Source: Prochilodus magdalenae (taxonomy: Eukaryota; Chordata; Actinopteri; Characiformes; Prochilodontidae). From it: a stretch of DNA of 64,000 nt. How positions within the stretch are numbered: position 1 is the stretch's first letter; each line of letters begins with the position of its first letter. The stretch is from assembly GCA_024036415.1 (NCBI GenBank), contig JAMWET010001220.1, positions 1,612,001-1,676,000 of the forward strand, written 5' to 3'. Below are positions 11,721 to 24,620 of the stretch, in pieces. The position numbers and the translations under genes are program-made. The notes under the pieces were generated by a model, which saw only the letters and a program-made list of their open reading frames with translations, had not been told where the DNA came from and did not search any database.

Positions 11721-13499
11721 TTCCATTTGTAGTTTGGTTCCTTGGTCTGGACCAAAGTGGAAAAAGATAAATTGCATTTTAAGTCTGATTTGTTTAGTGT
11801 TCAGACTGATATACTGTACTTGACATGTAACCAAAAATAATTTGCACAAAAAACTGATTGGGTCAGTTCTTAAGCATATTTGATGGCAATAACTGGGACA
11901 ATATCCAACAAACCTTTGGAACAAAAGTGGCCTGAATGATGGGTTTCATCCATGTCTGGTGATATTCTAGACCAATATGCTTTCCGTGCACTAACATGGT
12001 TCTCCCATGATTTGAAATCACTGACTTAAAAACACATGTGGTGAGGTACCTTATATTACGTAATATAATAGATGTGTGTGGTCATGCTTTGCATATGGCT
12101 CAGTCATGTTTCGTAACTGAAACTTTGCATTTTATAGCTACAGTTTCATGGCTTGTAAACATATGATAACCCTCATGCAGAATGAGCACCAAAAAAGTCC
12201 TCTGTTGCATGTACCAAAGAAGGTATGTAGGGAATGGGATGTGTTTGTTTCACATAGTTGGCCTTGCTTCATTTTGCATTCCCCACCATACTGCAGAGTC
12301 CATACAGAGGTGGACCAGGTGCACAGACTTCTCAAACACTCAATTTAACAAACCATACAAACAGAGTGACTGCACTAGGGTTTCTTTTACTGTAACCAAA
12401 CCTAACAATTTTTTAATAAGCTTCATACGTGAATGAAAGGTCTACAAGGAAGTAGGCCTTTAGGATGTGATTTGAGAACAGCTGCTAGGCTGCAACTAGG
12501 CTGTAATCTGCTAGGCGGATCACTATTTGCATTTTAGGGCCAAATTACAGCCAGTTGAAGAAAAATAAAAATACAGTTCCAGGGTGATTTTGAAGGAACT
12601 AGTCTCCAACAATGCATTCTTAATCTTCCTAGTTCGAACACCATAGATCACTACATCAGCTGCATGACAAGCTGGCCACTTGCTACCGAACAACAGACAA
12701 TGAAAAGTTACCAATCTTTAAAAGTAGCTGCTAAGCAATGTGGAAAATACAGGGGTCCTGGGAGAGTGTCTGAATCAAAAAACTGTGGGGTCCCTGAAAA
12801 TCAACTTATACTGTCATTGTTTAGCTGCTTCATCAATAACCAGCAACCAGAAAACTGACTTTGGAAGAAAACAGCATTGACCACTGTAGATTACTAGGAT
12901 CATGCACCAGGAATTAAATGTGTAGTCTAGTCTAGTTTTGTACTTTTTACCCAGGTCCTCATCACCTGCACTTTTCTAAACATTGCAGTTATGTCAACTA
13001 CTACAAATAAGAAGCCAACTTCAGCCTAGTACAGGCACCTTATGCTGGTTTGTGTAGGAGACTGGCACACACTGATGTAAGTTGATGATTTGGCGAGAAA
13101 GCGTTTACATAGACTTATTGATTCTTGGGTTAATTATTTAAATAGTTCAATCCTTAGATAGCTCAAAGGATCTCTTTCAGTCCTGCACATAAAAACAAGA
13201 ACAATTTAGGAACCTTAGATTTAAAAGCGGTGTAAATGAACTTGCAGCCAGGGCAAGTTATTGTAGGGCATCCAGAACCTGGTTGACTTTGTGTCGCTCA
13301 CACTCTTCACATGCTGCGATCAAGCGGCAGGAGAATGGAGAAAGTAGTGGAAGACACAGATAAGAAAGGACGTCACCCCGCTCTTCACCCCGGTGAAAAG
13401 GAGGACGAGTGCTCTCACGCTGGGTCCTCTCCATTTCCCCACAATTAAACCTTCGGATCGAGCTCTCAAACCTGCCTGCTTTCAATTGAGGCCTTTCAT
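11721..13499. other. intergenic, nothing recognised
   Basis: Non-coding. The 111-codon - strand ORF at 11,589-11,924 overlaps the repeat fragment and has no family resemblance. Confidence 0.45.
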
Positions 13500-14300
13500 G
13501 TGCCTAGCGCTACAAGAATGAAAAACAAATATTAGGCTGCCCTGACTGCTTGGTGGAACTTTTATTAAGGCTGTAAGCAGGGGCGGCTCTGGAGCTTTGA
13601 ACATGACCCTGAACCCAAATGAGCCTGACAGCAGAAAACCAAAGGAAGAAGCACTTCAGACAATACCAAGAAACAAATTACAAGGACCTCTGTTTACCCA
13701 TATACACTTAGCTCGAGTTATATAATCTGTTGTGGATTTGAGAAAGTGGCTTTCACGTTAGTTTCTCCTTTTTGTCCCCGGAATGGGATTTATAAAATGA
13801 TAAACTTGGCTCCCCACTCCCAGAAATCTGATACTGTTGTAAGCTCTCTCAAATGTTCCATTGTTCACGAGGTCACCCCCCTCTCCAACCCTGGCCCTCG
13901 TCAAACTGAAAATATCTCTGAACTGAAATAATCCCATCGCTACGCTCTAATGCTAAAATCCCCCCGAATATGCAAGAGAGGCTTCAATCCCATTGGTCCC
14001 TCCACTCACAGATGACCAAAGGGTCTCATTTGACCTCATAAGATTTACTTTCTTTAGAAACTTGGACTTACGAGAACTGCTCTTTTTATTTCAGGCTGCT
14101 AATCTGGAAAGGAGAGAATTGGTGGCCAGTCGTGGCGCAGGACAAAAGGAGATCTGGTTCCTGGATTAGAATATCTCATGTGACTTCTCATTGGAGGGTT
14201 TAGGTGCTACATCCAGGGTAGCAATTAGACGTCATCACTCCTTCATTGAGCTCTGCTCTCTGTTATCAAGAAGCCCACGTAAAAGAAAAGAGCTTTTCAC
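13500..14300. promoter_or_regulatory. candidate conserved non-coding element cluster
   Basis: An 800 bp low-repeat stretch rich in plausible transcription-factor words: ACAAATATTAGGC near 13,530, CTTTTATTAAGGC near 13,565, CCATTGTTCACGAGGTCACC near 13,858 (SOX site next to a nuclear-receptor half site) and GCAATTAGACGTCATCAC near 14,221 (homeodomain word plus CRE-like TGACG). Several CpGs are retained and no coding frame spans it. It lies about 13 kb upstream of the sox9 start. This is one of the best enhancer candidates in the upstream half, by inference. Confidence 0.35.
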
Positions 14301-15548
14301 CTGATACCCGCAGGCATTGGATGCTACTAATGATTAGGGCAGTGGGATGTATAAGCATGACAGAAGACATATGTAGCCTATAACCATCTTCTCAATCCAA
14401 GTACTGGGCTGATTTTTGGCTTGCCTAATTACTCAATAGCTAAACAAACCAGCCATTTAATAATACATTCACCTGCTAAAAATAGAGAGACTGAATGAAT
14501 CAGTAACCTGAAGGTAAATAGGACAGTTGGCGCAACAACAGAATGTTATAAGGAAGTGCATGACTTTAAACCCAGATGAAACAAACAGGTCTGCTGCTTT
14601 CATCAGGGAAAGCAGGTGTGAGTTATTAGACGGGTGAGACTTTATTTGCATATGACACGACTGCAGCACACAGTGACTTTGGTTAAAGGACACACAAAGA
14701 AAAAAGAAGACATGTGGGTAGTGGGCACATCCACTCAACTACAAACGCAACTTTCTTCATGGATATGGCAGGGCTCATGATGTCCTACTTCTGAAGCAAA
14801 ATACTGTTAATTACAATGTAATAATGCTCAATAACTTCCTGAAATGGACAATAGAATTGTGGAAAAACAATAATATGCCACATCATTCATTAACACAGCT
14901 GGCTGCAAGAAACCAGGAGCCAATTTTCAGCTCATTGTTCTATTTGAATTGCAGAACTGTCGGAGGAGGTGAGGAAGAATAGAAATAGTGGCTTAGCCTG
15001 TGTAATGGTCGACCCAAAAAGGTGAGGAGTTATCAACTTGATTTTGATTCTGACTATTTACAGTGCCTGTAAATAATGGCATATACTGTAGAGACAGTTA
15101 TAATGGCTGTGTGGTGGTTTGGTGTTCACATTGTGTAGGCAGTACACATACCCAATTAATCATTTGTCAAATTTATTATTATTTTTCATGTCTGCCGATG
15201 GCGTTGGGTTCTGGGTGCTCCTTTTTTTCCCTGATGAGTACTGACTATGATGAGGGCCACCTCATTCAAATGTCACTTAACCACCATAAGATAACCTGAG
15301 GTGACCTACAGAAAGACTGGTGAGCAGTGGCTGGAGTGAAATGCACAGCAAGCAAAAAACAGGCTTCGGAAGGCGTCATTAGTGATTTTCTAAATAAACA
15401 GATCTAAAATACAATATTGTATCTGGTATTTGGAAGACATGCTTCCAGGAATGCATAGAATAAAACAAAACTGCTCATTTTGGTCCATAAACACAAATAA
15501 AAATCCAATTGTAAAACTAGAGAAACTGATCATTTTGAGGCGGCCTCT
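14301..15548. other. intergenic, nothing recognised
   Basis: AT-rich non-coding DNA. A 14-bp perfect palindrome ATACAATATTGTAT lies at 15,409-15,422. Confidence 0.45.
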
Positions 15549-15785
<237 letters not shown>

Positions 15786-16140
15786 ATAAAGCACTTAAAC
15801 AGTCACCGAAAACAAATGGAGATTACTTTGTTGGGTAAAACAATGAAGCACAAAACTGCAGCTCAGACAGGCTTGGAAAACTGAATTAATATAACCTTCA
15901 GAAAGGCAGACAAATGGAGGCACGAGTCCAACACAGAAAAGCTTTACTGCCATAACACAATCATCTATGATATAACTGTACCCCAACAAGAGGAGGCCCA
16001 GAGGACGGAACTCCTAGTCCACTTTTCTGTTTTGCCAGCACAGTGTCATTCAGAACTTATGTTATTATGTTTGGACCAAAACACGAACATCTAGCTAAGA
16101 GGCTGAGAGAGCATCAACCAGGCAAATGTAGGCAGACATA
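15786..16140. other. intergenic, nothing recognised
   Basis: Non-coding. No repeat family recognised. Confidence 0.4.
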
Positions 16141-16300
16141 TTTAGGCGTCCCATTGTTGAGTCAGCTGCGCTATTTGTCGACAGTATGACTGGTCCAATA
16201 AACATGGCCAAAGGGAGCGGACACTTCGAGACAGGCAGAAGGCCAGGGAGAGCGGGCGGACTTGTGGCCAAAATGAGTTGACATCAACCTCTGTGCCCTG
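16141..16300. promoter_or_regulatory. candidate regulatory block with CCATTGTT
   Basis: CCATTGTT (a strong reverse-strand SOX consensus) lies at about 16,151-16,158, next to GAGTCAGC (AP-1-like). TTTGTCGACAG, CCAATAAACATGG and several CpGs follow. No repeats or ORF. Inference only. Confidence 0.25.
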
Positions 16301-16538
16301 GTTGTGCTTAAAGCAACCTTTCAGCCAAAAATGTCAATTTCATCATGCCTCTGATTCAGATCGAAGGTTCTACCCACCAGGATATCATCATGCCTAATTC
16401 ATCAAACACTTGACTCAGACAGACTTGTTAAAGGACCCTCTATACTAAGGTTTTCTTGTTTGTTATGTTTGTTCCATGTGATCCACTTTCAGTATTTATG
16501 TGCTTGTATTAATTTATATTATATTTATATGTGTGTGC
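16301..16538. other. intergenic, nothing recognised
   Basis: AT-rich non-coding sequence. Confidence 0.4.

Positions 16539-16569
<31 letters not shown>
16539..16569. repeat. (TA)n microsatellite
   Basis: About 30 bp of TA repeat after a GTGTGTGCG stretch. Confidence 0.9.
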
Positions 16570-16572
<3 letters not shown>

Positions 16573-16671
16573 GATATTTTACAAAATAACATTTAATATT
16601 AATAATATGATGTGAAATGACATGTAAGCTTGTCCATTGTTTATTTTTAAAAAGCTGCTGGCCTATCATGG

Positions 16672-16790
16672 TACATCAGTTGGTTGCTAAGGTGTTGCTA
16701 AGGGGTCGCTAAGTGGTTGCTTTGGTATCCTAAATGAGTGAGTCTTATTAGGTGGTTGCTATGATATTCCAGGTGGTTGCTATCTCACAT
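16672..16790. repeat. GGTGGTTGCTA-type minisatellite
   Basis: Degenerate tandem units around 'ggttgctaaggtgttgctaa' and 'ggtggttgctatgatattcc' recur about six times. This minisatellite-like motif is common in teleost genomes. A shorter copy occurs at 20,338-20,375. Confidence 0.75.
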
Positions 16791-16884
16791 TTTTTATTGG
16801 GTGTTTGTAATGATCACACTTAACATCCTGGAGTTGGAACATGGAAAACTATGGGAGCTGTTATCAAACAAACACCCAACAGAA

Positions 16885-16957
16885 AATTATAATAATAATA
16901 ATGATAATAAGAAGAAGGAGAAGAAGAAGAAAAAGAAGAAGAAGAAGAAGAAGAAGT
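16885..16957. repeat. (AAT)n(AAG)n compound microsatellite
   Basis: ATAATAATAATGATAATAAG runs into about 40 bp of GAA/AAG trinucleotides. The lysine-rich ORF through it is an artefact. Confidence 0.95.
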
Positions 16958-18559
16958 CAGGTAAGAATTATCCAAAGCAACAATCACTAATGAACTATTC
17001 GGAGGGCACAGTTAACCCCAAATTATTTTTTAATCCAGTCTCAGTGTGTGTTGTCTCTCAGTCTTGACTACAACACTTTGAAAATTAGGACACACATTTT
17101 AAAGACAATCACTGCTTATTGCTGGATTTAACATTAAGGGGAAATAAAGCTGGAAATATGGCCAGTCATGGCACATTTTGTGTTTGTTTTTTTGCCAATA
17201 TGTCCTCAGCTAAAAATAACTAACTGTGCATAAAAATGAGCAGAACATGCTATATTTGAGTTTGTTCTCTGAGAATGCATTAACCTTCTCTTACAAAAAC
17301 AACAAAGCATGTGATTTGACTGGGTGTGTTCAGATATTTGCATATGCCTGTGTTTATGAGCTTCACTTTGTTGCCTTTGTGTTATTAGTGTAGCAGAATC
17401 TGCACCAAGGCATTCAGTGGAGAAAATATTTCATGTATATACAGACAGAGCTTAGCATCTAATGCAGACCTGTAGCATAGTCTCTCACTCAGGTTTTGTG
17501 CCATTCACAGCAGGGGTCAACTTCCTTTTCTGCAGATAACCCAGCCAAGGTTTTCATTTCACTAGAGGCCAGGAGCTGATAAGTGATAGCACACTCTATC
17601 TTTTGGGAGGTGGGGAGGACACTGGAAAACTGCAATCAGTGCAAAAATGAAGGCCATAAAAAAGCTCCACTTTCCTGCTGTTAAACAATATTCAATAAAC
17701 AATATTCAACAACTAAAAATTCAAATAGTGCTAATGAAAAATGAAGGACACTATGATACCAGTTTACATTCACTGAAAAGAGGTGTTCATCATTCAGTTT
17801 GAGGACCATTTTTAATCATACGCTTGAGAGAGAATTGGGAGTAAGGAATTGATTCTGATAGATAGGCCTATTAAAAATTAAGCACACAGCAAAAAATACT
17901 GATGTTCATGATCATTACTGAGAATGTACCATATTAAAAACAAACATCTAAAAGCTTCGTCTGTGTTCTCCAAGGGTGCGATGAATGCTGGGGTGAGGAA
18001 ATTACACGAGTGTGCAAGATTACAAACACTGTGGACGGCGACAGCTTTCAGGAGCTACTGAGGTACATTAAGCCAAAGCTAACTCTATAAGCTCAGGCTA
18101 ATAATGAAGCAAAGTATAACTTTAAAACTTTCAAATGTAGAATTTTCAAAAGCCCACCGCTATATACTCCAGTCATTCCATCAACTTTGCAGCACATAAT
18201 CATGAACATACTAGTTCATGCTGTCAAGTTGTTAGCACAGTTAGCACTTATGCCTGGCCTTACTTGTCAGTACTATAATTGACGGCCCCACAAGGAATGA
18301 CATTTTCAAGTCTGCCTGCATTAATACAGCATACATGTGATGCATGCATACATATGAATGTATATATTTGCTGTCAAAAATTTAATTCTACCCCATTTAA
18401 ACAAGCAATTGTCTTTTAGATTGTGTGTAATTTCATCATGAATGAACCGTTAGACAGCTACAAAATTACTTAAAATCAAATATTTTTATACTATCTTGAA
18501 GTTAAATTAAAAATGTAAGTGTTTTGCTTTCTCCTATGAAGTTCCCAGTTTAGAGTCTT

Positions 18560-18594
<35 letters not shown>

Positions 18595-19059
18595 GACCAG
18601 TGACAATACAAGGATTTTACAAGGGCTTCAAACATGGCTAAGACATCAATTCCGGAACTATCAAATTCTTTAATGGGTTGTGCCCTTGATGTTTGACTTA
18701 ATAACAATTAACTACAAACTAATTATGATCAGTTATTGATTAAACATGGTCCAAATATTTGGATCCTTAGTTTTCTATTGATAAAAACATTACACATTTA
18801 AAAAAAAAAAACATTTTTCCCCTCCCAAATATGTAATTTCAAAGTCAAGTCATAATTAAATGTCTACTTCCAAATACAAATGATAGGAAAATGAAAAGTT
18901 GCCAAGAGAGAGCTAGATGAGATAATGATCTTATCAGTACATGATCAATATACTTATTCCTAGAACCTGAACTCATTTTTCCAAAACTATCCACACAAAA
19001 TGGTCAACTCAGAGCAGTGAGGCTAGTCAGCCTATAAGAAGAAGAAGGGAGATCTTTTG
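16958..19059. other. intergenic, nothing recognised
   Basis: AT-rich non-coding DNA. Near 17,686-17,712 the word AACAATATTCAA occurs twice with two to three bases between copies. A (TTTA)n tract lies at 18,558-18,595. Confidence 0.45.
18558..18595. repeat. (TTTA)n microsatellite
   Basis: About nine perfect TTTA units. Confidence 0.95.
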
Positions 19060-19390
19060 AAGCCCAATACAGGAGAGGGTCCGGCGAGATTCTGTCAGGG
19101 ACTGGCAGAGAGGTGTGAGAGAGTGGAGGGGGGCCAGAATCAACCGTGCCTTCCAAAGGTGTCGGGTCCGTGATAAGTCCTGTTTAAACGTAGCCCTGTG
19201 CAAAATGCCATGTGTCAACAGTTGCCCGTGGCCCAGAACTCTGATCTGGCCAGGCAAACAGCCAGGGTCAGTCATCAATCAGAGCCGGGCCGGTCTTTTG
19301 ACACTGCGTGAAGACACTGGCCGGGACAATGCAGCAGTGGGACTGGACTGCAGAACTGAAACCCGCAACAGTGGCCCCTGACCTGAGTGT
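19060..19390. promoter_or_regulatory. candidate regulatory block, CpG-retaining
   Basis: A moderately GC-rich non-repetitive stretch with CpGs (GTCCGGCGAG, GGTCCGTGATAAG, AAACGTAGCC, GCCGGGACAATG). It holds opposed ORFs on both strands, neither with family features. It could be a regulatory element or an unrecognised non-coding exon; low confidence. Confidence 0.2.
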
Positions 19391-19538
19391 CATTAATGGG
19401 ATGGAGTCTTGGTTCTCCCCATCTACAGACTGACATGTACTCGGAAGCTGCTGCTGTTCAAGGAAAGTGGCAGACAGGTGCTAACTCATTGCTCACAAGT
19501 CCAAGCTTTCCCTCATGCCCCAACCCAAACACAAACCA

Positions 19539-19552
19539 TCTCTCTCTCTCTC

Positions 19553-19610
<58 letters not shown>
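19539..19610. repeat. (TC)n microsatellite
   Basis: About 70 bp of TC repeat with one CACTC interruption near 19,553. The serine/leucine ORFs across it are artefacts. Confidence 0.97.
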
Positions 19611-19611
<1 letters not shown>

Positions 19612-20337
19612 GTCTTTGGGGATATGTCTTATTTCTTCATTGTGCTTAAAAAAGCTTTGCACAAGATTTCGGAGTGTACCACTTCACAATAAGACTTAAA
19701 GTCAGGTAAGATAAGGCAAGATTTTAAGATTTAACACTGTAAAAGATTGTGGGCTCACAATTTGGCAAGAAACAATTCACTGTTGCAGCTTTTTATTACT
19801 GATACCAAGCAGATGATGCTATCAAGCTGGGTTAAGGCTAGCACATGCCTCCTCCGCATCTTTTCAAACACAAATTTGTCCCAGCAAAAATTTTCTCAAT
19901 GAACTTTCAGGTCAGTTCAGGCTCAAAAGGTAAACATGTAATGTTAAACACCATTTTTGTTCACTCAATTGAGTTTACATATTTAAAAAATATATAAAAA
20001 ATATCAAATATCATAATGTAATATTTTATGATACTGTATTGATTCTAAAAACACACTACAGGGTATATATTTAATGAATAGCTTACATCCAAATTGGTGG
20101 CAGACAGTGGTTCATTTTGTGTTTAAGCCTCCGTCCACTAGCCATTAACTTTTCCACTCCAACATTAGGAAACAGTATAAGGGTGCATTGCTTAGCATTA
20201 GCAAAGTTAGCGCACATATTAGAATACCATAGTTTTTTTCAAATTTGATTTTAAATATTGAAATATACCACCTTGCTTACAGTAACACACTATATCACAA
20301 TACGTTGAATTGTAAGGTTCTTGCCAATACACAGCCC

Positions 20338-20375
20338 TAGTTGCTATGGTGTTGCTATGAGGTTGCTGTTACAAT
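20338..20375. repeat. short GTTGCTA-type minisatellite
   Basis: 'gttgctatggtgttgctatg' then 'aggttgctg': the same motif family as at 16,672-16,790. Confidence 0.6.
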
Positions 20376-23300
20376 GGTTTGTATGTAGACCCAAACTTCC
20401 TCACATAACTCTCATAACTACTACATAACTTACTCTGACCTGTGTGTAATCCACGGTGCTGCACTAAAGTCCGGGCTCAGTATTCTAGAATTCTCACCTA
20501 GCTGTCCGACTGAGGTCAGAGGTGATGTCCATGGAATCTCTGCCTCTCTTTCTCTCTATCTTCATGGTGGAAAATTATACCTAGACTTTAGTAGATAGTT
20601 ACCATAGTCAGAACCAACACAGTTTGACCTCAGGAAGTGTGGTTGCTGTGTGACAATAACGACTGCAGAAAGCTATGCACAAAGAAACTGCACCAAATCC
20701 AGAAATGTGCTGTTCAAAAGCATGCAGACATCCTTCTACTGCGTGTATGCAGCTACTTTAAGCATCACCCATTACTTACGGCCAACCAGTTGCACATGTG
20801 CATGTCTAAAGTAGCCACACCTCGGCCTAATGTGACCATGTCCAACAGTATTGTTGGCTAGAGCAGAATAGAGCCCTCAGCACCAGGCCAATGTTCTCTG
20901 GAGAGATGGAGCCCCAATAAATAGCTTTGGGATAACTTGATGTGGCATTTGAGATCCAGAACTATACACCCAAGATCTGACGTCACTAATGCTCTTTCGG
21001 CTGAATACAGTCAAATCCTCATAGCAATGCTCAAACATGTAGTATAAATCCTTCTCAGAAGATGAGAGACTGTAACTGGTGGTGCCAAATGAGTAAGGGT
21101 GCGGGCAAACTCCCTGCTGAAGTCGAATCGAACCGATTTTTTAAAATATGTTTGCCACTGTAGGATTTAAAGTCATTCAGAGTGGGTTTGTGTGTAATGC
21201 TGAATCCTATAGAACAGAATAGCTGAAGAGTTGAATTACACTGTGGACATCAGAATCACCACCACAGTAAGAACATCTTGGCATGTTCTACATGACTATG
21301 GTTCCCTGCATTATTATTATTGTCTGCATTATTATTATAAAAGCAAGTGATGTACGCAACAGCTGTAACAAATCCAACAGGGACAGTATCCTGGAGAGAC
21401 AGATAGAAAGAGAGTGATTGGTACACATGACCTCAAATCCAACTTGGATTTATCTTAATGTAATCTAGAATAATCTTAATGTTTAAATACAAGCTAATAC
21501 TACTGAATCAACATCAAGAGTGTGTAAAATAGCATTTATTATATTATGCAAGTATTAATAGCATGATGTTACTGTAAACAGTAAGTGCCAATAGTAAAAT
21601 ATCATTATTTACAATAAATATAGTCTAGCAAAAAAGCTAAATCTACATAAATGAGCATATCAGACTTTGAGCAAGACTCTCGTAGCATCAGGAAACTGCT
21701 CTGGTATGATGTAAATTGTTTACATACATTCATCTGCTCTGTGCCCTGAACGTGCTGGTTCAGTAGATTTGTATTTGTCCTTTTGTGCTCACGTTGTTTG
21801 TACAACTTTATGGCTGTGCCTAAGGGGCATACGTGAAAACATCTAAAGACATCAATTATGGAGACTCCAACTGATACCACTTGAGAAGGACAAACACAAA
21901 AACACAAACACACTAACACGAATGTACTCAAGCCCACCTTCCACACAGTTCTAGTGACGTTGCAGTCTGAGCGAGCGGGCAGACAGCAGACGTGATTTAG
22001 CAGTTGACTCCTACTGTTTAGGCCCCGTTTTTGACGCTGGGGCTCGAGGTGGAGCTGAGAAGTTTCCCAAGACCTGCCGAGCACGCTCCGGGGCTGAGCA
22101 GTGACCCGCTGCACCCTGGCCCCGTTGCTGCCTTGCATGCGGGGGCTGCCGAGCCGGTGTGCTTACCACAGAGCCCACCCACACGACTGTTACCCCAGTG
22201 TCAGTTTCCGCTGCTACTGCTACTCGAAGAAAAACTCAGGTACGGCACACACGGCCTGTCCCACCGGCCGGACAGGACACCATACCGAAATCTCCAGCAA
22301 CATCCACATGTCATTATAAGCCATCTGATGGACTTACTCAGAAGTTATTACAAGTTATTATTACATTAGAAATATATTATTCAGTTCAATCATAATTTAT
22401 TCAGGTCTGTGGTGTTAATGTACTGGTTATGAGAATAAACCCTGCATCATTTAAGCAGTTCTTCTCAGATTTTCCTTTTTTAAATAAGGTCTTTTTAAAA
22501 TATTAAAAACACACTTAGGATATACAATATTAGGATACTATTTTGCCTTATCAAGCGATGTAATCCACACCATATCATGGAATATCTTTCTTTGATCTAA
22601 TTTGTAGAACCAAAGTGGATGTCTAGTTCCCACCAACACAACAAACAAATTTGAATCGGTAAGTATCTCTACAATGAAGCATTTCCCATCAAACCACCAT
22701 GAATGACTTTTACAGGTGACTTTGGACAGTGGGTGGAATTCCCCTTCAAATTATGTGAAGGTTCTTTAAACCTTAAACAGTTTATTCACACTTTCACTTC
22801 TCATTCTCAAAATAATGTTCCTTAAAGGACTAGTCATTGAAAGTTTTTAAGGGAACTGAAAGAGGCTCTTACTGGTACCTTCATATTGAAGAGAGTAGAA
22901 CGGGTTCTTAAGCCTTTTCATTCAGGTAGAAAAAAGCCCACACGCCATCACAGATCAGTTTTATGAATGTTTTATGCCTGATTTTAAGTATTAGGCACAC
23001 GATCAACATTAGTACAATGGAATTCCGTTGATTAGAGCTTGACTCACTCCAGCCATGTGTGAGCTTTAGGTTTGATTAATCCAGTGAGATACCAAATATG
23101 GGACCCTCGGCGGTTCTGCTGATAATGCTGATGATTTGCTCAGGGTGTATTGTAGCCAGGTATCACCACACACTCGTAAATAGGTGCCCATATAGGTTTT
23201 GGATGCAATGCCCCTTTTGTAATGTTTGAAGGTTCGACCTAGATCCTTTATATTCTTTAAACCTGAAGTTTATGCTAAAGCCAGACTGCATATGGCATAT

Positions 23301-23732
23301 GATGGCCTACTGTCTGGTTTATAAAACCACATTAATGGACTATTATAAATAATTAAATTATGCACTGCCTTGCTATGGGCCATGGACCATACCTTGAGAA
23401 GAGGCCAAGAACTGTAGAACACACACACCAGTACTTTACTGCATACAGATTTCAGGTTTCAAATTCGTCTTGTAATTCTCTGGTATATGTTTTATTAAAA
23501 ATAGGTTCATTATTTAAATAAAGATCCAACAACTCTCTCATCAACTATTAACTTTTTTTCCCACTGCTTTAGTCCAATTCTGCTCACACACTCCACCAAG
23601 CAGGAGACCACTACAACACTGCCACTAAACTTACCACTCACTAACATGTCCACCACTGAGGAGATTATAAATGTGATCCTACCTTTAAAAGAAGTCAGAT
23701 TAATAACTGCAATATCCCCTTGGTTTATCAGT

Positions 23733-23770
23733 CTACTCAGGCTTTGGTAAACACCTCAGTGTTTGTAAAG
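23733..23770. repeat. fragment of an interspersed repeat, copy 1
   Basis: 'cagtctactcaggctttggt' followed by '...cctcagt' has a close counterpart at 37,727-37,765 ('cagtctactcaggctttagc' then '...ctcagt'). The two flank sox9 in the same orientation. The family was not identified. Confidence 0.5.
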
Positions 23771-24369
23771 TAGATGTTAACTTTGTTTCTTTCCAGAATT
23801 TGTCTGAGAAGGATGTTTGCTTCATGCTGTGCATTGATTCAAAAACAGTCAATAAACAATATTTGATCTGAACATTTGTTTTTCTGTATGTTTTTTATTA
23901 GTGAAAAAAACTTTATTATTGAAATGAAGTTCCGCCAATTCCTAACTCTTTTCCTGCTGTAGTCCACTTCTGTCAGTGCTTCCTTTGAAGATTGTATGTA
24001 TTTTAATGTAAGAGTGCAAGTACCCTAAAAACCCAATAAATAAAATGTAGCTTGGACAAAATACAGATTCTATGCACATGTATATAGGAGACACCACATG
24101 TGCCTCTGTTGGCTCATTTATAATACCGTGGCCAATAGGAAAAGTCTCTTACAATCACAAATTACACATTCCTATTGCTTATTTTATGATTACACAAGAT
24201 CTCTTAACAGCAGCAATCATGACTCCACAAAGACTTATGTCTTAGTGGCGTCACTAATGTAAGAGCCCTAATGTTCTTAATAGGATATTTTTTGATGTTC
24301 TCGATAAAACATGGTCAATGTTCCTCAGAAGGTATAATCAATGTTCTTAATGAGATGAGAGGAACAGCA

Positions 24370-24620
24370 CTCCATTTTGGCATAATGCTTCTTCAAGCTA
24401 CGTTTGTGAGGGTCTCTCCGAAAGTGGCCCCTGGCCGTAACTGTCATTCGCTAACAGAGTGGTGGGGGTAGAGGGGACATGCTCTGCTGGAGTGGCTGCA
24501 TGGAGTAATTGCTGGTCCAGCTGACAGGCTAATCAGCCTCTGCTTCTCATTAAAAAGTAGGGGCAGGAAGCAGCCACGCATTCAGGACCAACTTACTGAC
24601 TGCCAGTTTATTTCAGCTTT
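24370..24620. promoter_or_regulatory. candidate conserved non-coding element
   Basis: A complex block with GGAGTAATTGCTGG, CAGCTGACAGGCTAATCAGCC and CTCATTAAAAAG: homeodomain, E-box and MEIS-like (CTGACAGG) words together, without repeats. It lies about 2.5 kb upstream of the promoter. Inference only. Confidence 0.3.

Larger units (their letters stand above)
19611..24369. other. long intergenic stretch with old repeat pieces
   Basis: Nearly 5 kb without a recognised gene. It contains a short GTTGCTA-type minisatellite piece (20,338-20,375), a GC-richer patch at 21,960-22,300 with overlapping ORFs on both strands (up to 177 codons on -, none family-like), a stretch at 22,720-22,920 with 'ggttctttaaa' words resembling a common fish MITE, and a repeat fragment near 23,735. 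Confidence 0.45.

Noticed and set aside
21605..22138. 177-codon ORF on the minus strand
   Set aside because: The longest non-sox9 ORF, but no family-like segment, mixed composition, and competing ORFs on the + strand over the same GC-richer patch.
23229..23242. GGTTCGA-like tRNA B box
   Set aside because: No A box at the right distance and no cloverleaf; a single short match.
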